Shown here in pieces: positions 50,296 through 60,096 of a DNA stretch of 64,000 nt. Positions within the stretch are counted from its first letter, which is position 1. The number at the start of each line of letters is the position of its first letter. This DNA comes from Janthinobacterium sp. Marseille. GTDB taxonomy: Bacteria > Pseudomonadota > Gammaproteobacteria > Burkholderiales > Burkholderiaceae_D. The stretch spans positions 930,001 to 994,000 of the forward strand of contig NC_009659.1 in NCBI RefSeq assembly GCF_000013625.1. The letters run 5' to 3'. The notes under the pieces are model-generated. The model did not search any database and was not told the DNA's origin. It saw only the letters and a program-made list of their open reading frames with translations. The translations under genes and the position numbers were made by a program.

Positions 50296-52404
50296 ATGTT
50301 TGACGACTTTTCATTTGCCCCGGAAAAAGAAGGTGCCAGCGGCGATAGCGGCGTGCCGTGGAAAATCCTGATTGCCGATGATGAAGAGGAAGTGCATCAA
50401 GTCACTGCCGTCGCGATGATAGATGTGCGTTTCAAAGGGCGTCCGCTGGAATTCCTGCATGCATATTCCGCGGCGGAAGCACGCGAAGTATTGAAGCAAC
50501 ATCCGGACATGGCCATCATCCTGCTTGATGTGGTGATGGAAGACGAAGATGCCGGCCTCAGGCTGGTACGTTACATCCGCGAAGAAATGCGTAACCGCAG
50601 CCTGCGCATCGTGCTACGCACCGGGCAGCCGGGCCAGGCGCCGGAACGCGACGTCGTGATCGATTACGACATCAATGATTACAAATCCAAGACTGAACTG
50701 ACGCGGCAAAAACTGCTGACTTGCGTGATTTCGGCACTGCGTTCCTACGAAGATATCGTCTTGCTGGAAAAAGGGCGCAACGGCCTAGAACACGTGGTGA
50801 ACGCCGCCTCAGCCTTCCTGCAAACACCTTCCGAACAAGCTTTTGCGATGCAAATCCTCAAGCAGGTAAACCTGCTGATCCAGCATCCGCTCGATGGTTT
50901 GGTGATGCGACGCACCTTGGATAGCGAAGACATGCGGGTGGTCACATCGGTCGGCAAAATCATACGAACCGAAGCTGCGGTGCTGGATACCGTGCAAAAA
51001 GTATTGGCGGCGCAAAAGAATATCTATAGCGACCAGCATATCGGCCTGTATATACAAACGCTGAACGATGCGAATGAATATGTCATCTGTTGTCCCTTGC
51101 AGCGCGCTTTATCGGAGATAGAGCACAGGCTGATCGATGTCATGTGCACCAATATCTCGGCCGGCCTGGCGAATGTACAACTCTATGAATCGCTGCTGAA
51201 CCTGAGCCGCAACCTGGAACACCAGGTGGTGGAGCGCACACGCGACTTATCGATAGCGAAGGATGAGGCGGAGTCGGCGAACCGCGCGAAATCCGAATTC
51301 CTTGCGGTCATGAGCCATGAAATCCGCACGCCGATGAATGGCATGCTGGGCATGATGCAATTGGCGCTGGCTGAAACTTCGGACCGCACCCAACGCGAAC
51401 ACCTGGAAACCGCGCAGTATTCTGCCGAAGCCTTGTTGAGCATACTGAACGACATCCTGGATTTCTCCAAACTGGAATCCGGTAACCTGCAATTTGAAGC
51501 TGCACAGTTTGATTTGCTCAAAACCATGGATAGCGTGATTAACCTGATGGCTTCGCGCAGTTGCGATGCCTCCCTGGCGCTGGCGGTCGAATGCCCGGCC
51601 GAGATCCCGCGCATGCTGGTTGGTGATGCGAATCGCTTGCGCCAGGTTTTGCTGAACCTGATCAACAATGCGCTCAAGTTTACCGAGCAGGGCGGCGTCA
51701 CCCTGAAGGTCGCATTACTAAACCTGAATGCGGGCCAGGCGCGTATGCGCTTTAGCGTGATTGACAGCGGCATCGGCATTGCACCGGAAGCGCAGGCGCG
51801 TTTGTTTCAGGCCTTTTCGCAGGCGGATAACTCGATTTCACGGCGTTTCGGCGGTACCGGCCTCGGTTTGTCTATCTGTAAAAAGATCGTTGATATGCAG
51901 GGTGGCAGCATTGGTGTGCACAGTGCCGAGGGCAAGGGCAGCGAGTTTTGGTTCGAGCTGCAGTTTGGTGTCGGCGGTGAAGTGGAGGTGACGCCGGAAG
52001 TGCTGGCCGCACCGGCCAAAAGCACGCGCCAGTTGCGCATCCTGCTGGCGGAAGATAATGAAATCAACCAGAAAGTCGCCGCTACCTTGCTGAAAAAAGC
52101 CGGGCATACGGTGGAAATCGCGCAAAACGGACTGGAAGCGGTGCAAGCTGTGCAGAACAGTGTTTTTGATGTGGTCCTGATGGATATGCACATGCCGGAA
52201 ATGGATGGTTTGGCCGCTACCCGTGCCATCCGCAATATGAGCGGCCCGGCTGCGACGCTGCCGATCGTGGCGCTGACAGCAGCCGGGGCATTGTCAGATA
52301 TACAAATATGCATGGATGCGGGGATGAACTACTTCCTGGTAAAGCCATTCCGCATGGAGCGCCTGAGCAGCATCCTGCACGAACTCTCGATCACCCCGCG
52401 CTAG
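50296..52404 (+). CDS. Hybrid sensor kinase/response regulator (REC-DUF3369-HisKA-HATPase-REC)
   Basis: A 702-residue cytoplasmic hybrid kinase with no membrane segment. REC1 ([10 protein letters not shown], phosphoacceptor in [13 protein letters not shown]) is followed by a DUF3369 domain (about 150-310), a short coiled coil, HisKA with [17 protein letters not shown] (His near 339), an ATPase with full N, G1 and G2 boxes, and a C-terminal REC ([11 protein letters not shown]; acceptor Asp in [12 protein letters not shown] near 629). It begins eight bases after the large sensor gene; presumably the large sensor phosphorylates REC1, which controls this kinase. No DNA-binding output domain is present, so a further partner must exist. 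Confidence 0.93.
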   Translation: MFDDFSFAPEKEGASGDSGVPWKILIADDEEEVHQVTAVAMIDVRFKGRPLEFLHAYSAAEAREVLKQHPDMAIILLDVVMEDEDAGLRLVRYIREEMRNRSLRIVLRTGQPGQAPERDVVIDYDINDYKSKTELTRQKLLTCVISALRSYEDIVLLEKGRNGLEHVVNAASAFLQTPSEQAFAMQILKQVNLLIQHPLDGLVMRRTLDSEDMRVVTSVGKIIRTEAAVLDTVQKVLAAQKNIYSDQHIGLYIQTLNDANEYVICCPLQRALSEIEHRLIDVMCTNISAGLANVQLYESLLNLSRNLEHQVVERTRDLSIAKDEAESANRAKSEFLAVMSHEIRTPMNGMLGMMQLALAETSDRTQREHLETAQYSAEALLSILNDILDFSKLESGNLQFEAAQFDLLKTMDSVINLMASRSCDASLALAVECPAEIPRMLVGDANRLRQVLLNLINNALKFTEQGGVTLKVALLNLNAGQARMRFSVIDSGIGIAPEAQARLFQAFSQADNSISRRFGGTGLGLSICKKIVDMQGGSIGVHSAEGKGSEFWFELQFGVGGEVEVTPEVLAAPAKSTRQLRILLAEDNEINQKVAATLLKKAGHTVEIAQNGLEAVQAVQNSVFDVVLMDMHMPEMDGLAATRAIRNMSGPAATLPIVALTAAGALSDIQICMDAGMNYFLVKPFRMERLSSILHELSITPR

Positions 52405-52606
52405 TCATTAATGCGGGATTAACGCCTGTTAAGCCCGGCAGTTCCGCCCCTGGTGGGCCCATCCTTCATTGCATATCGCCGAAATGACTCGGCTTTCCCC
52501 CTCTTTTTCAGGCCTGATTTGCCGGCCATCCCTTGATAATGCCTATTAAGAAATTCCGGCCAAAGCGGATAAAAAGCAGCCGGAAACGATATTCAAACGG
52601 GGATCC

Positions 52607-55600
52607 ATGATGGAAACGAACCAGGCACTGCGCAAAAATCTTTCTCTGTCAGCGACAGCGGCGGAGAACGACGACGTGATCGACAGCACAATTGATGTGC
52701 CGAAAAGTGGTGCACGTGTCGGTGGCATGGATCTCAAGGCAATCCGCGAGGCGATCGCCCGCGTAGAGGCGGAAGCCAAGGCCACCGTAACAGCTGAAAA
52801 CCGCGCCTATGCCGAGGCGCATGCCCGTTCGCTGGCGGAAGACCGGGTGCAGACTGATGCGGCGGCGATTGCCGAAGCCAATAAACATGCGCGTGCAGCA
52901 GAAGAAGCAATTGCCGCCAGCCGCTCCCGCCTGGAAGCGGAACGCCAGGCACGTGCCGCCAGTGAAGCGCGCACTATTGCCGTCAACAAGGAAATCGCCG
53001 AACTGCGTGCCCGCACCGAAGCCGATACCCAATTGGGCATCATCGCCATCGGTCGCGCCAAAGCGGAACAACTGGCACGCAAGCGTACTGTCGAGCAAAT
53101 CGCCGAAGAATCCGAACTGAGCGCACGTGCGGCCGCCGCCGCCGAGCAACTGGCGCAAGAAACCGAAGACATGCGTCGCCAGGTGGCTGAACGTATCGCC
53201 GCTACCGAAATTGCAACCCGTGCCGCGCAGGAAGATGCGGAAGAGCGCGCTCGCCTGGAAGCGCGTGTCGCCGACCTGGCACGTGAACATGCACGCCGCG
53301 AAAAGCTGGCGCTGGAAACCAATAAGGCGCTGATCAGCACACGTCGCGATGCGGTCATGCTGAGCCAGCAACGTGAAGAAGCTGACAGCAAGGCACTCGC
53401 CACCATGCTCAGCCGCATGCCGGCCGAAGTGCGCGCACGTGAAGAAGCGAAAGCGCGCGCGGCAACCGAGCAGGAGCAACATAGCATCGCGCAAGCGCGT
53501 ATCGAATCCGAACAGCGTGCACTGGAAGCGATCCAGATGCGCATGCAGGCCGAAACCGAAATGCAGGCAGCGGCAGCGCGCCGTGAACATGTGGAAAAAA
53601 TGGCGGCGGTGGCCGCCCAATCGCGCCGTGAAGCGGAAGAACGTATCCGTGTCGCGACTGAAGCGCGTATCCAGGTCGAGAAAGAATTGCAAAGCTCCGC
53701 TGTCGCGCGGATGGAAGCCGAACACCAGGCGGATGAACAAGTGCGTGCCCGCATTGCGGTAGAAGCACGTGGCGAGGAAGAAGCACGTCAGCGCGAAATC
53801 GCCGAACAACAGGCAGTAGCAGCAGCCCGTGTACGCACCGAAGAAGAGTTGCGTGCACGTGAACTGGCAGAGCAACGGGTCGCGATGGAACGTGCGGCAG
53901 CCGCCATGGCAGCAGCGCGCGTCGCGTCAGAAAAAATTGCTCTGGATCGCGCTGCAGAACGCCTTGAGCTACAACAGCAGATGGCCGAAACCGCTTCGCA
54001 AAAAGCCGAAGAAGCGCTGGCCCTGGCCAATGCGGAACGCGAACATGCGGCTGCCGAACAAGTTGCGCTGGCAGCCTTGCAAGCTAAAAAGCAGGCGGAA
54101 GAAGCCGTCGCCGCCAGTGTCGTCGCGAATGCGGAAGCGGACCAGGAACAAGCGGCCTTGTTGCGCCTGAAAGAAGAAGCGGAACAGCAAAACCTGTCGG
54201 CCAAGGAAGCCGAAAGTGCCGCCATCAAGCTGACGCTGGAACAAACCGTCGCCGAAGCGAACCACAAACGTGCGGCAGCCGATGCCGCCCTGGCGCAAGC
54301 GCATGAAGCGGTGAAGCTCGCCAAGCTGCAGGAACAACGCCTGCAGGATGAACAAAAAGCGCTGCAGGTCATGCAGGAAAAACTGGCTGCGGAACGCGCG
54401 CATGCCGATGCCGTGCAAAAGGAATTGCTCAGCCATCGTCAAAGGATAGCGAAGGAACAGGCGGCCAAGGCAGCCTCCGAAGCGCGTGACCGTGCGAACC
54501 AGGAAACTGCAGCACTGCTGGAAGCACAAGCGCAAGCCGATCAGGAATTGCGTGCGGCGCGCGAGGCAGAACAAATGGCCAAGCAGCATGCATTGGCACA
54601 AACCAGGGCGCAGACCGAAATGCAGCGCAAGGCAGCGCGTGCCGAACTGGAAAAAACGCGCCAAATGGTTGAGCTGACACGCGCCGAACGTGAACGTGCA
54701 GAAGCTGAAGAGCTGGCAGTGCAGGCACTGGAAGAAAAGCGCCAGATCGAAGCAGCCGCACAAGCGGAAGCTGAAGCACGCACTGCAGCGGAATTGCAAA
54801 AGATGGAAATGCTGCGCGAGCGTGAATTGCAAGAGCGGAAAATCCGTGAAGCGAGCGAAGCGGAATGTACCGCGACCCGTGCGACGCTGGAACAAACCAG
54901 GGCTCGTGCAGAATTCCAGCAAGCGGCAGCGCTCGCATCGGAACAACTGGCAGCGCAAGCACTGGAATTGGCGCAGCAGGAACAGGCACGCAGCGCAGCC
55001 GAACAACAGGCGCTGGCAGCGATACAGCAAAAACTGGCATTGGAGCAAAAAGCACGCGTAGAAGCTGAGGCGCGCATTTTGCTCGAGCATGAGCAAGCCA
55101 ATACGCTGCAAGCGCGCAGCGCTGCAGAAGAAGCATTGCGCGCATCCAGCGCCTTGCGCCTGGCTGCCGAAAAACAAACACTGGAAGCGGCCGAGCAACA
55201 AGCCGAACTGCAACGCAAGGCCGCTGCTGCTGCAGAAGTACAGGCAAAGCAGGCGCTGGAACTGGCAAAAACCGAAAGGGTACGTGCCAACCTTGAGCAG
55301 CAGGCGATGAACGCGATTGAGAAAAAATTGCAGGCCGAGCAGCAGCGCGCGAATGCTGCAGCATCGCTGTTGCAAGCGACGCAGGAAAAACTGCAGGCGG
55401 AAGAAGCTGCGCTGACAGCATCCGAAGCGCGCGCCCGTGCCGAACAGGAACAAACCAGCATCCTGCGCAGCCGTGAACAAGTGCAGGCGGCTCTGCGTGA
55501 AGCGACCGAAGCCGCCAACGCTGCAGAAAAAGAATTGCTTGAAAAAGAAATGCAGCAAGCGGAAGCACAGCGCATCCTGACCGAGCTGGCGGAGCGCAAG

Positions 55601-56335
55601 GCACTGGAAGCCAGCGAACTGGCGGAAATCGAAGCGCAACGCATCCGCGCCGAACAGCAAGCGGTGGCCATGCTGGAAGAACAGCAGCAACTGGAATTGC
55701 AAAGAGCGGAAGCCAGTGAAATCGCCCTGACCGCGATGCAGGAAAAATTATTGGCCGAGCAACGTGCATGTACGGAAGCCGAACAATGTGCGATTGCCGA
55801 GCTGGAAGAAGCAGAGCTGGCGAACCAGCGTTTGGCGGCAGAAACCGAAACACGCCTGGCGCAGGAAGCGCAGCTGGAAGCGGAACGCATCGCACTCGGC
55901 TATGCGCAGGAACAGGCAAAATCGGCGGCAGCTGCACTGGAATTGTCGAAAGCGAACCAGGCACGCCTGGAACGTGAGCAAGCCGAAGCGCAAACTGTCG
56001 CGCACGAACTGCTGGTCCGTATCAGCGAGCAGGGCGAGCAAAATGAAGAATGGCGTATGCGGGCCGAAGCGGTATTGGCGGAAGCCTCTGTGGCACGTCC
56101 GGTGAAATCACGCACCGGTGCATGGCTCGCCGTTGCCGCAGGCTTTGCTTTGTGTGCCGGTCTCGCCGGCTGGGCAGTGCAGGGCAATGGTTTGCAGATG
56201 TTTGCTGCGCAGCCGGTAGCGCAGGTTGTGGTCGCACCGCTGCCTGCCACCACGGCAGAGGAGGCCGTGACGCCGGTCGCCAACCTGCAAATGTCCTACG
56301 CCCTGACCACATTGCCGGCACCGGCAGCGAAATAA
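52607..56335 (+). CDS. Giant coiled-coil membrane-anchored protein
   Basis: A 1242-residue protein in which residues about 45-1160 are an almost uninterrupted Ala/Glu/Gln/Arg-rich heptad region (repeats of the EAEARARAEQE kind). Near the end a single hydrophobic segment (about 1171-1193, WLAVAAGFALCAGLAGW) is followed by a 50-residue Pro/Ala/Val-rich tail. With no signal peptide, a tail-anchored or N-in topology is likely, so the coiled coil would be cytoplasmic. Such an array could be 100 nm or more in length, as in polar organisers or cytoskeletal filaments, but no known family is recognised. The start (ATG at 52607, second ATG at 52610) has GGGGA five bases upstream. It lies 202 bases behind the hybrid kinase. 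Long minus-strand ORFs over it are codon-bias shadows. Confidence 0.85.
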   Translation: MMETNQALRKNLSLSATAAENDDVIDSTIDVPKSGARVGGMDLKAIREAIARVEAEAKATVTAENRAYAEAHARSLAEDRVQTDAAAIAEANKHARAAEEAIAASRSRLEAERQARAASEARTIAVNKEIAELRARTEADTQLGIIAIGRAKAEQLARKRTVEQIAEESELSARAAAAAEQLAQETEDMRRQVAERIAATEIATRAAQEDAEERARLEARVADLAREHARREKLALETNKALISTRRDAVMLSQQREEADSKALATMLSRMPAEVRAREEAKARAATEQEQHSIAQARIESEQRALEAIQMRMQAETEMQAAAARREHVEKMAAVAAQSRREAEERIRVATEARIQVEKELQSSAVARMEAEHQADEQVRARIAVEARGEEEARQREIAEQQAVAAARVRTEEELRARELAEQRVAMERAAAAMAAARVASEKIALDRAAERLELQQQMAETASQKAEEALALANAEREHAAAEQVALAALQAKKQAEEAVAASVVANAEADQEQAALLRLKEEAEQQNLSAKEAESAAIKLTLEQTVAEANHKRAAADAALAQAHEAVKLAKLQEQRLQDEQKALQVMQEKLAAERAHADAVQKELLSHRQRIAKEQAAKAASEARDRANQETAALLEAQAQADQELRAAREAEQMAKQHALAQTRAQTEMQRKAARAELEKTRQMVELTRAERERAEAEELAVQALEEKRQIEAAAQAEAEARTAAELQKMEMLRERELQERKIREASEAECTATRATLEQTRARAEFQQAAALASEQLAAQALELAQQEQARSAAEQQALAAIQQKLALEQKARVEAEARILLEHEQANTLQARSAAEEALRASSALRLAAEKQTLEAAEQQAELQRKAAAAAEVQAKQALELAKTERVRANLEQQAMNAIEKKLQAEQQRANAAASLLQATQEKLQAEEAALTASEARARAEQEQTSILRSREQVQAALREATEAANAAEKELLEKEMQQAEAQRILTELAERKALEASELAEIEAQRIRAEQQAVAMLEEQQQLELQRAEASEIALTAMQEKLLAEQRACTEAEQCAIAELEEAELANQRLAAETETRLAQEAQLEAERIALGYAQEQAKSAAAALELSKANQARLEREQAEAQTVAHELLVRISEQGEQNEEWRMRAEAVLAEASVARPVKSRTGAWLAVAAGFALCAGLAGWAVQGNGLQMFAAQPVAQVVVAPLPATTAEEAVTPVANLQMSYALTTLPAPAAK

Positions 56336-56640
56336 ACCGTCGCCGGTAACCCGGAAGAAGGAGATGCAGCCATACAGCTGCCTCTCCTTTTTTCTTGTGT
56401 AAGGGCCTCTTATTGGCAGCGTAATTACCGGCAGCTTCTGCCGCCATCTCGCTTGCAGCTGTCAATTAAATCGCGCAAAATCGACGCCGCCCTCGAAATT
56501 GTCCTTCCGCTCGCGATAAAACCCCGCTTAACGTAGTCATACAGCCACATTTCCATGTAGCAATCGATTGGGGAAGCCGAGCTGTTTGTCGTACTATATC
56601 GGGTGTGCGCATTTACCCCACAACCATAATAAGGAAAACC
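56336..56640. other. Gap between the coiled-coil gene and the TPR gene
   Basis: A terminator occupies 56358-56394. The rest (about 56395-56640) holds the presumed promoter of the TPR/L,D-transpeptidase operon; no clear -35/-10 pair was seen. A short minus-strand frame near 56425-56560 looks faintly protein-like but has no ribosome-binding site and was not accepted. Confidence 0.5.
56358..56394 (+). terminator. Terminator after the coiled-coil gene
   Basis: AAGGAGATGCAGC pairs with GCTGCCTCTCCTT (one mismatch) and is followed by TTTTTT. Confidence 0.88.
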
Positions 56641-57795
56641 ATGTTCTTTGCGTCGCGTCGCACCCCTCATTCAGGCCTACGCCACGCGTTGAGCCGCGCT
56701 CTCGTCTCTATCGGTTTTGTTGCAGGTGTATATGCTTCTTCGGCGATGGCCGATGAATTGGCAGATGTATCGCAGTTATTGCGCGCCGGCCAGCATGCAC
56801 AGGCCTTAACCAAGGCTGATGCCTTCCTCAGCAAGAATCCGCGTGACGCGCAAATGCGTTTCCTCAAGGGTGTGATCCTGACCGAGCAAAACAAGTCGGC
56901 AGAAGCGATCACCATTTTTACCAAGTTGACAGAAGATTACCCAACCCTGCCTGAGCCGTATAACAACCTGGCCGTGCTGTACGCATCCAGTGGTCAATAC
57001 GACAAGGCGCGCACGGCGCTGGATATGGCGATCCGTACCAATCCTACCTATGCGACCGCCTATGAAAACCTGGGCGATGTACATGCTAAATTGGCAAGCC
57101 AGGCTTATGACAAGGCTTTGCAGCTCGATAACAGCAATACCGCGGCAAAATCCAAATTGACGATGGTGCGCACCCTGGTGGGCAATACCACCGGCGGCAC
57201 CAATCCAAAAGTGGCGGTAGTGGCGGCAGCGCCGACACCTGCGCCGGCACGGGTCGAACCGGTGAAGCCGGAACCTGTTCCGGCACCAAAGCCGGTAGTC
57301 AAGGAAACGCCTAAGGTCGAAGCCAAGCCGGAACCGAAGCATGATCCGAAGGCAGAACAATTAGCCGAACAAAAAGCAGCACAGAAGGCAGCGCAAAAAG
57401 CGGAAGCCGATGCCAAGCGTGAAGCCAAGGCAAAAGCCAATGCCGCTGCTGATGCTGAGCGCGAACAAGTCATGAGTGCAGTCAATGCCTGGGCCAAGGC
57501 CTGGAGCGCACGTGATGTAAAAGGCTATCTGAATGCCTATGCCGGCGACTTTGTTTTGCCGGCCGGACAGTCACGCAAGGATTGGGCGGATGAACGTCGC
57601 GCGCGTATCGAAGACAAGGGCCGCATCAGCGTGAAGATAGAAACACCGCAAGTCAGCGTGACGGGTAACACCGCTACTGTAAAATTCCGTCAGATTTACG
57701 ATTCTGATCGTACCAAAGCCAATAGCCGCAAAACCTTGGTCATGACCAAGCAAGGCAATAAATGGCATATCAAGCAGGAGCGTTCGGGTAGCTGA
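56641..57795 (+). CDS. Exported TPR protein with NTF2-like C-terminal domain
   Basis: A 384-residue protein. The ATG at 56641 is preceded by AAGGA (six bases upstream), so the longer GTG frame was rejected. A signal peptide ends near residue 37 (YASSAMA, then DELADV). Three to four tetratricopeptide repeats follow (AEAITIFTKLTEDYPTLPE, YNNLAVLYASSGQYDKA, YATAYENLGDVHAK). Then comes a Pro/Lys/Glu/Ala-rich linker (about 210-285) and a C-terminal NTF2/SnoaL-like domain (VNAWAKAWSARDVKGYLNAY to the end). Its stop overlaps the start of the L,D-transpeptidase gene (TGATG), so the two are coupled. It probably scaffolds an envelope complex in the periplasm. Confidence 0.88.
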   Translation: MFFASRRTPHSGLRHALSRALVSIGFVAGVYASSAMADELADVSQLLRAGQHAQALTKADAFLSKNPRDAQMRFLKGVILTEQNKSAEAITIFTKLTEDYPTLPEPYNNLAVLYASSGQYDKARTALDMAIRTNPTYATAYENLGDVHAKLASQAYDKALQLDNSNTAAKSKLTMVRTLVGNTTGGTNPKVAVVAAAPTPAPARVEPVKPEPVPAPKPVVKETPKVEAKPEPKHDPKAEQLAEQKAAQKAAQKAEADAKREAKAKANAAADAEREQVMSAVNAWAKAWSARDVKGYLNAYAGDFVLPAGQSRKDWADERRARIEDKGRISVKIETPQVSVTGNTATVKFRQIYDSDRTKANSRKTLVMTKQGNKWHIKQERSGS

Positions 57796-59051
57796 TGGTT
57801 TGTTTGTGCACACAGTTGCGATTTATCGCACGTCGTATCGGATATAAGGCAAGTAGTACTGCTTTAGGGATGTTGGTTGCCGCCAGTGTTATGTCGACGC
57901 CGGCTTTGGCCAATGGCAGCAAGCCAGGGGTACCGGCACGCCTCGATCCGGAAATCATGCTGATCGACGTTTATAAGGCATTGGCGGCGAATCGCCTGCG
58001 TGATGCACAAGCCAAGGCCGATGCTTTGGTGGCCGCTTATCCGACTTTCCGTCTCGGTCATCTGGTGCGTGGCGATTTGCTCCTGCTGCACACCCGTCCG
58101 ATCAAAACCTTTGGTGCGGCACCGAATGCCCCGGCCGACCGCCTCGATAATTTGCGTGACGAAGCAATCGTCCGCCTCAAGTCCTTGCGCGAACGTCCGG
58201 ACCCTGACATGGTGCCGCGTGCGATCCTGCAAATGCGCGAAGACCAGAAGAATGTCTTGCTGGTCGATGCCAAACGCTCACGCCTGTATGTCTATCAACG
58301 CGTCAACGGCCAATTCAAGCTGACCAGCGATTACTACATCAGCCAGGGCCGTCTCGGCGTTAACAAATTCAAGGAAGGCGATCAAAAGACGCCGCTCGGT
58401 GTGTACTACATCACTGCGCGTTTGCCCGGTGCGCGCCTGCCCGAGTTCTACGGTCCGGGTGCCTTGCCTATCAATTATCCGAATGAATGGGATAAGGCGA
58501 ATGGCCGCAGTGGTTCCGGCATCTGGTTGCACGGTACGCCTTCCGACAGTTACAGCCGCCCGCCATTGTCGTCTGATGGTTGTGTCGTGTTGACGAATCC
58601 GGATTTGAAAGAATTGTCGGCCTCGGTCGAGATCGGCAATACACCGGTCATCATCAGTGAAGATTTGAAGTTCGTCAGCAAGGCCAAATGGGAAGCGGAC
58701 AAACTGGCTGCCAACAAAATGCTGGAAGCCTGGCGCGCTGACCTGGAAACCACGGATCCGGAATCGCTGCGTCGGCATTACTCGCGCAACTTCAAAGCGA
58801 TGCGCGGACAAAACCTGAGCAACTGGCTGGATAAAGTGCAGCAATCGAACCTGGGTGCGCGCAAAATCAGCGTGAGCCTGCGTGATGTGACGCTGTTCCG
58901 TTACCCTGACCAAAAAGACCAGAAAGAATTAATCGTTGCCGCTTTCACACAGGAAGCAACCATAGGCAAAGGTAAGCACGTTACGCGCAAGCGCCAGTAC
59001 TGGGCCAAGGAAGGCGCGCAATGGAAGATTGTTTCCGAAGTTAATCTCTGA
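57795..59051 (+). CDS. L,D-transpeptidase (YkuD family) with NTF2-like C-terminus
   Basis: A 418-residue exported enzyme. After a hydrophobic signal segment (about residues 20-39) comes a helical tetratricopeptide-like region. The YkuD domain follows, with KTPLGVYYITARLP, the His246 region IWLHGTP and the catalytic cysteine motif LSSDGCVVL (Cys263). It forms or exchanges 3-3 crosslinks in peptidoglycan or attaches proteins to it. The last ~110 residues (MLEAWRADLETTDPESLRRHYSRNF and following) form the same NTF2-like domain as in the upstream TPR protein. The ATG at 57795 overlaps the previous stop. The longer-than-usual architecture suggests a specialised enzyme rather than a simple ErfK type. 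Confidence 0.9.
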   Translation: MVCLCTQLRFIARRIGYKASSTALGMLVAASVMSTPALANGSKPGVPARLDPEIMLIDVYKALAANRLRDAQAKADALVAAYPTFRLGHLVRGDLLLLHTRPIKTFGAAPNAPADRLDNLRDEAIVRLKSLRERPDPDMVPRAILQMREDQKNVLLVDAKRSRLYVYQRVNGQFKLTSDYYISQGRLGVNKFKEGDQKTPLGVYYITARLPGARLPEFYGPGALPINYPNEWDKANGRSGSGIWLHGTPSDSYSRPPLSSDGCVVLTNPDLKELSASVEIGNTPVIISEDLKFVSKAKWEADKLAANKMLEAWRADLETTDPESLRRHYSRNFKAMRGQNLSNWLDKVQQSNLGARKISVSLRDVTLFRYPDQKDQKELIVAAFTQEATIGKGKHVTRKRQYWAKEGAQWKIVSEVNL

Positions 59052-59299
59052 TTTATTTCCTGATTCTGTTGTCCTCCTGAATCAGATACGGATGTTATTT
59101 CCATATCATTCGACTACTCCACCGACATGCAATCGCCAGGCCTCAATGCCTGGTGTGCTGCGTGTTGTCTTCATACTTCTTTACAATTGTAAAAGACTAT
59201 TTCCCTCGTGGATTTTACGCAGCCGATCTATATAGTGATTCCATGACGTAGCGAGTTTGAAGCCAAACCTGGCTTCCGCGACGGATAAAAGGAAGCGCC

Positions 59300-59713
59300 A
59301 TGTTGCATAAGAAATTGATCGGTATTGCCCTGATAGCGACTGCTGCAGTGTCGACCACTGCTTTTGCAGACAATCGTGGCGTCAATACTGCACTCGGTGC
59401 AGTGGTGGGTGCCGTCATTGGTAACAGCATAGGCGGACAGGATGCAGCGATTGTCGGTGGTGTGCTCGGTGCAGTAGTAGGTGCGAGCGCTTCTTCCGGA
59501 CATCGTGATGATCGCTACTACGGCCGTCAGCCGCAAGCGTATTACCAACCGCAACAATACTATCGCCCGGCACCACGCCCGGTACAGGTTTACCAGCGTC
59601 CTTACTACCGCGACAGCTATGCCCAGCGTGATCAGTATCGTGGGCAGTATTACCGCGGCAATGAACGGCGTGTTGATTACGAGCCATATGGCCGTGATTA
59701 CTATCGTCGTTAA
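59300..59713 (+). CDS. Glycine-zipper 2TM-type exported protein
   Basis: A 137-residue protein with AAAAGGAAG upstream of the ATG. A signal peptide ends near AFA. Residues about 28-60 (NTALGAVVGAVIGNSIGGQDAAIVGGVLGAVVG, in two blocks) form a glycine zipper typical of outer-membrane-associated SlyB/RcsF-like proteins. The second half is extremely rich in Tyr, Arg and Gln (YYQPQQYYRPAPRPVQVYQ). It is likely an envelope protein interacting with the cell wall or outer membrane; no more specific role can be given. Another small exported protein follows 30 bases later. Confidence 0.85.
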   Translation: MLHKKLIGIALIATAAVSTTAFADNRGVNTALGAVVGAVIGNSIGGQDAAIVGGVLGAVVGASASSGHRDDRYYGRQPQAYYQPQQYYRPAPRPVQVYQRPYYRDSYAQRDQYRGQYYRGNERRVDYEPYGRDYYRR

Positions 59714-59743
59714 GTCTGAATTGTTTAGAGAAAGGTGTTTGAG

Positions 59744-60004
59744 ATGAAATCATTTACACCAGGCATGGCGAAACGCCTCACAATTTCGCTGCTGGCGCTT
59801 GCCGCACTTGGTGGTTGTGCGGTGGTGCCGTATAACGATGGTTATTATGCTCAACCCGGCTATGTCAGCGGGCCGGTGTACGCCGCACCTGCACCTGTCT
59901 ATGTGACGCCATCGATTAACCTCGGCTTCCAGTACCGCTCGCGTGGCTACTATGGCCCGCGTTACCACGGCGGTTACGGTCGTGGATATCGTGGCTGGAG
60001 ATAA
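59744..60004 (+). CDS. Small Tyr/Gly-rich lipoprotein
   Basis: An 86-residue prelipoprotein starting at the ATG at 59744 behind GAGAAAGG. The lipobox LALAALGGC places cysteine 25 or so as the modified residue. The mature part is Tyr/Gly/Pro-rich (YNDGYYAQPGYVSGPVYAAPAPVYV; GYYGPRYHGGYGRGYRG) with no recognised domain. No retention signal Asp at +2 is seen (Ala follows), so sorting to the outer membrane is possible. It ends at a strong terminator. Confidence 0.8.
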   Translation: MKSFTPGMAKRLTISLLALAALGGCAVVPYNDGYYAQPGYVSGPVYAAPAPVYVTPSINLGFQYRSRGYYGPRYHGGYGRGYRGWR

Positions 60005-60032
60005 GGCCGTCACGACAACGGAAAGGCCAAAT

Positions 60033-60069
60033 AAAAATGGCTAGCCTTTGCAGGCTAGCCATTTTTTTT
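60033..60069 (+). terminator. Terminator after the small lipoprotein gene
   Basis: AAAATGGCTAGCCT pairs with AGGCTAGCCATTTT over a very short loop, followed by a T-run. As the next gene converges, it may act both ways. Confidence 0.93.
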
Positions 60070-60096
60070 ATGCTGTAACTATCTGATCGCTGCGTG

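Noticed and set aside
52649..55964. Several long minus-strand reading frames (300-577 codons) opposite the coiled-coil gene
   Set aside because: They are Cys/Phe/Leu- or Ser/Ala-rich mirror images of Glu/Ala/Gln/Arg codons in the repeat-rich plus-strand gene, overlap one another and lack ribosome-binding sites.
56425..56670. An 81-codon minus-strand frame in the gap before the TPR gene, with a fairly protein-like segment (MEMWLYDYVKRGFIASGRT)
   Set aside because: It starts inside the TPR gene, has no ribosome-binding site and lies in the presumed promoter region. A gene remnant cannot be fully excluded; a homologue search of its last 45 residues would decide.
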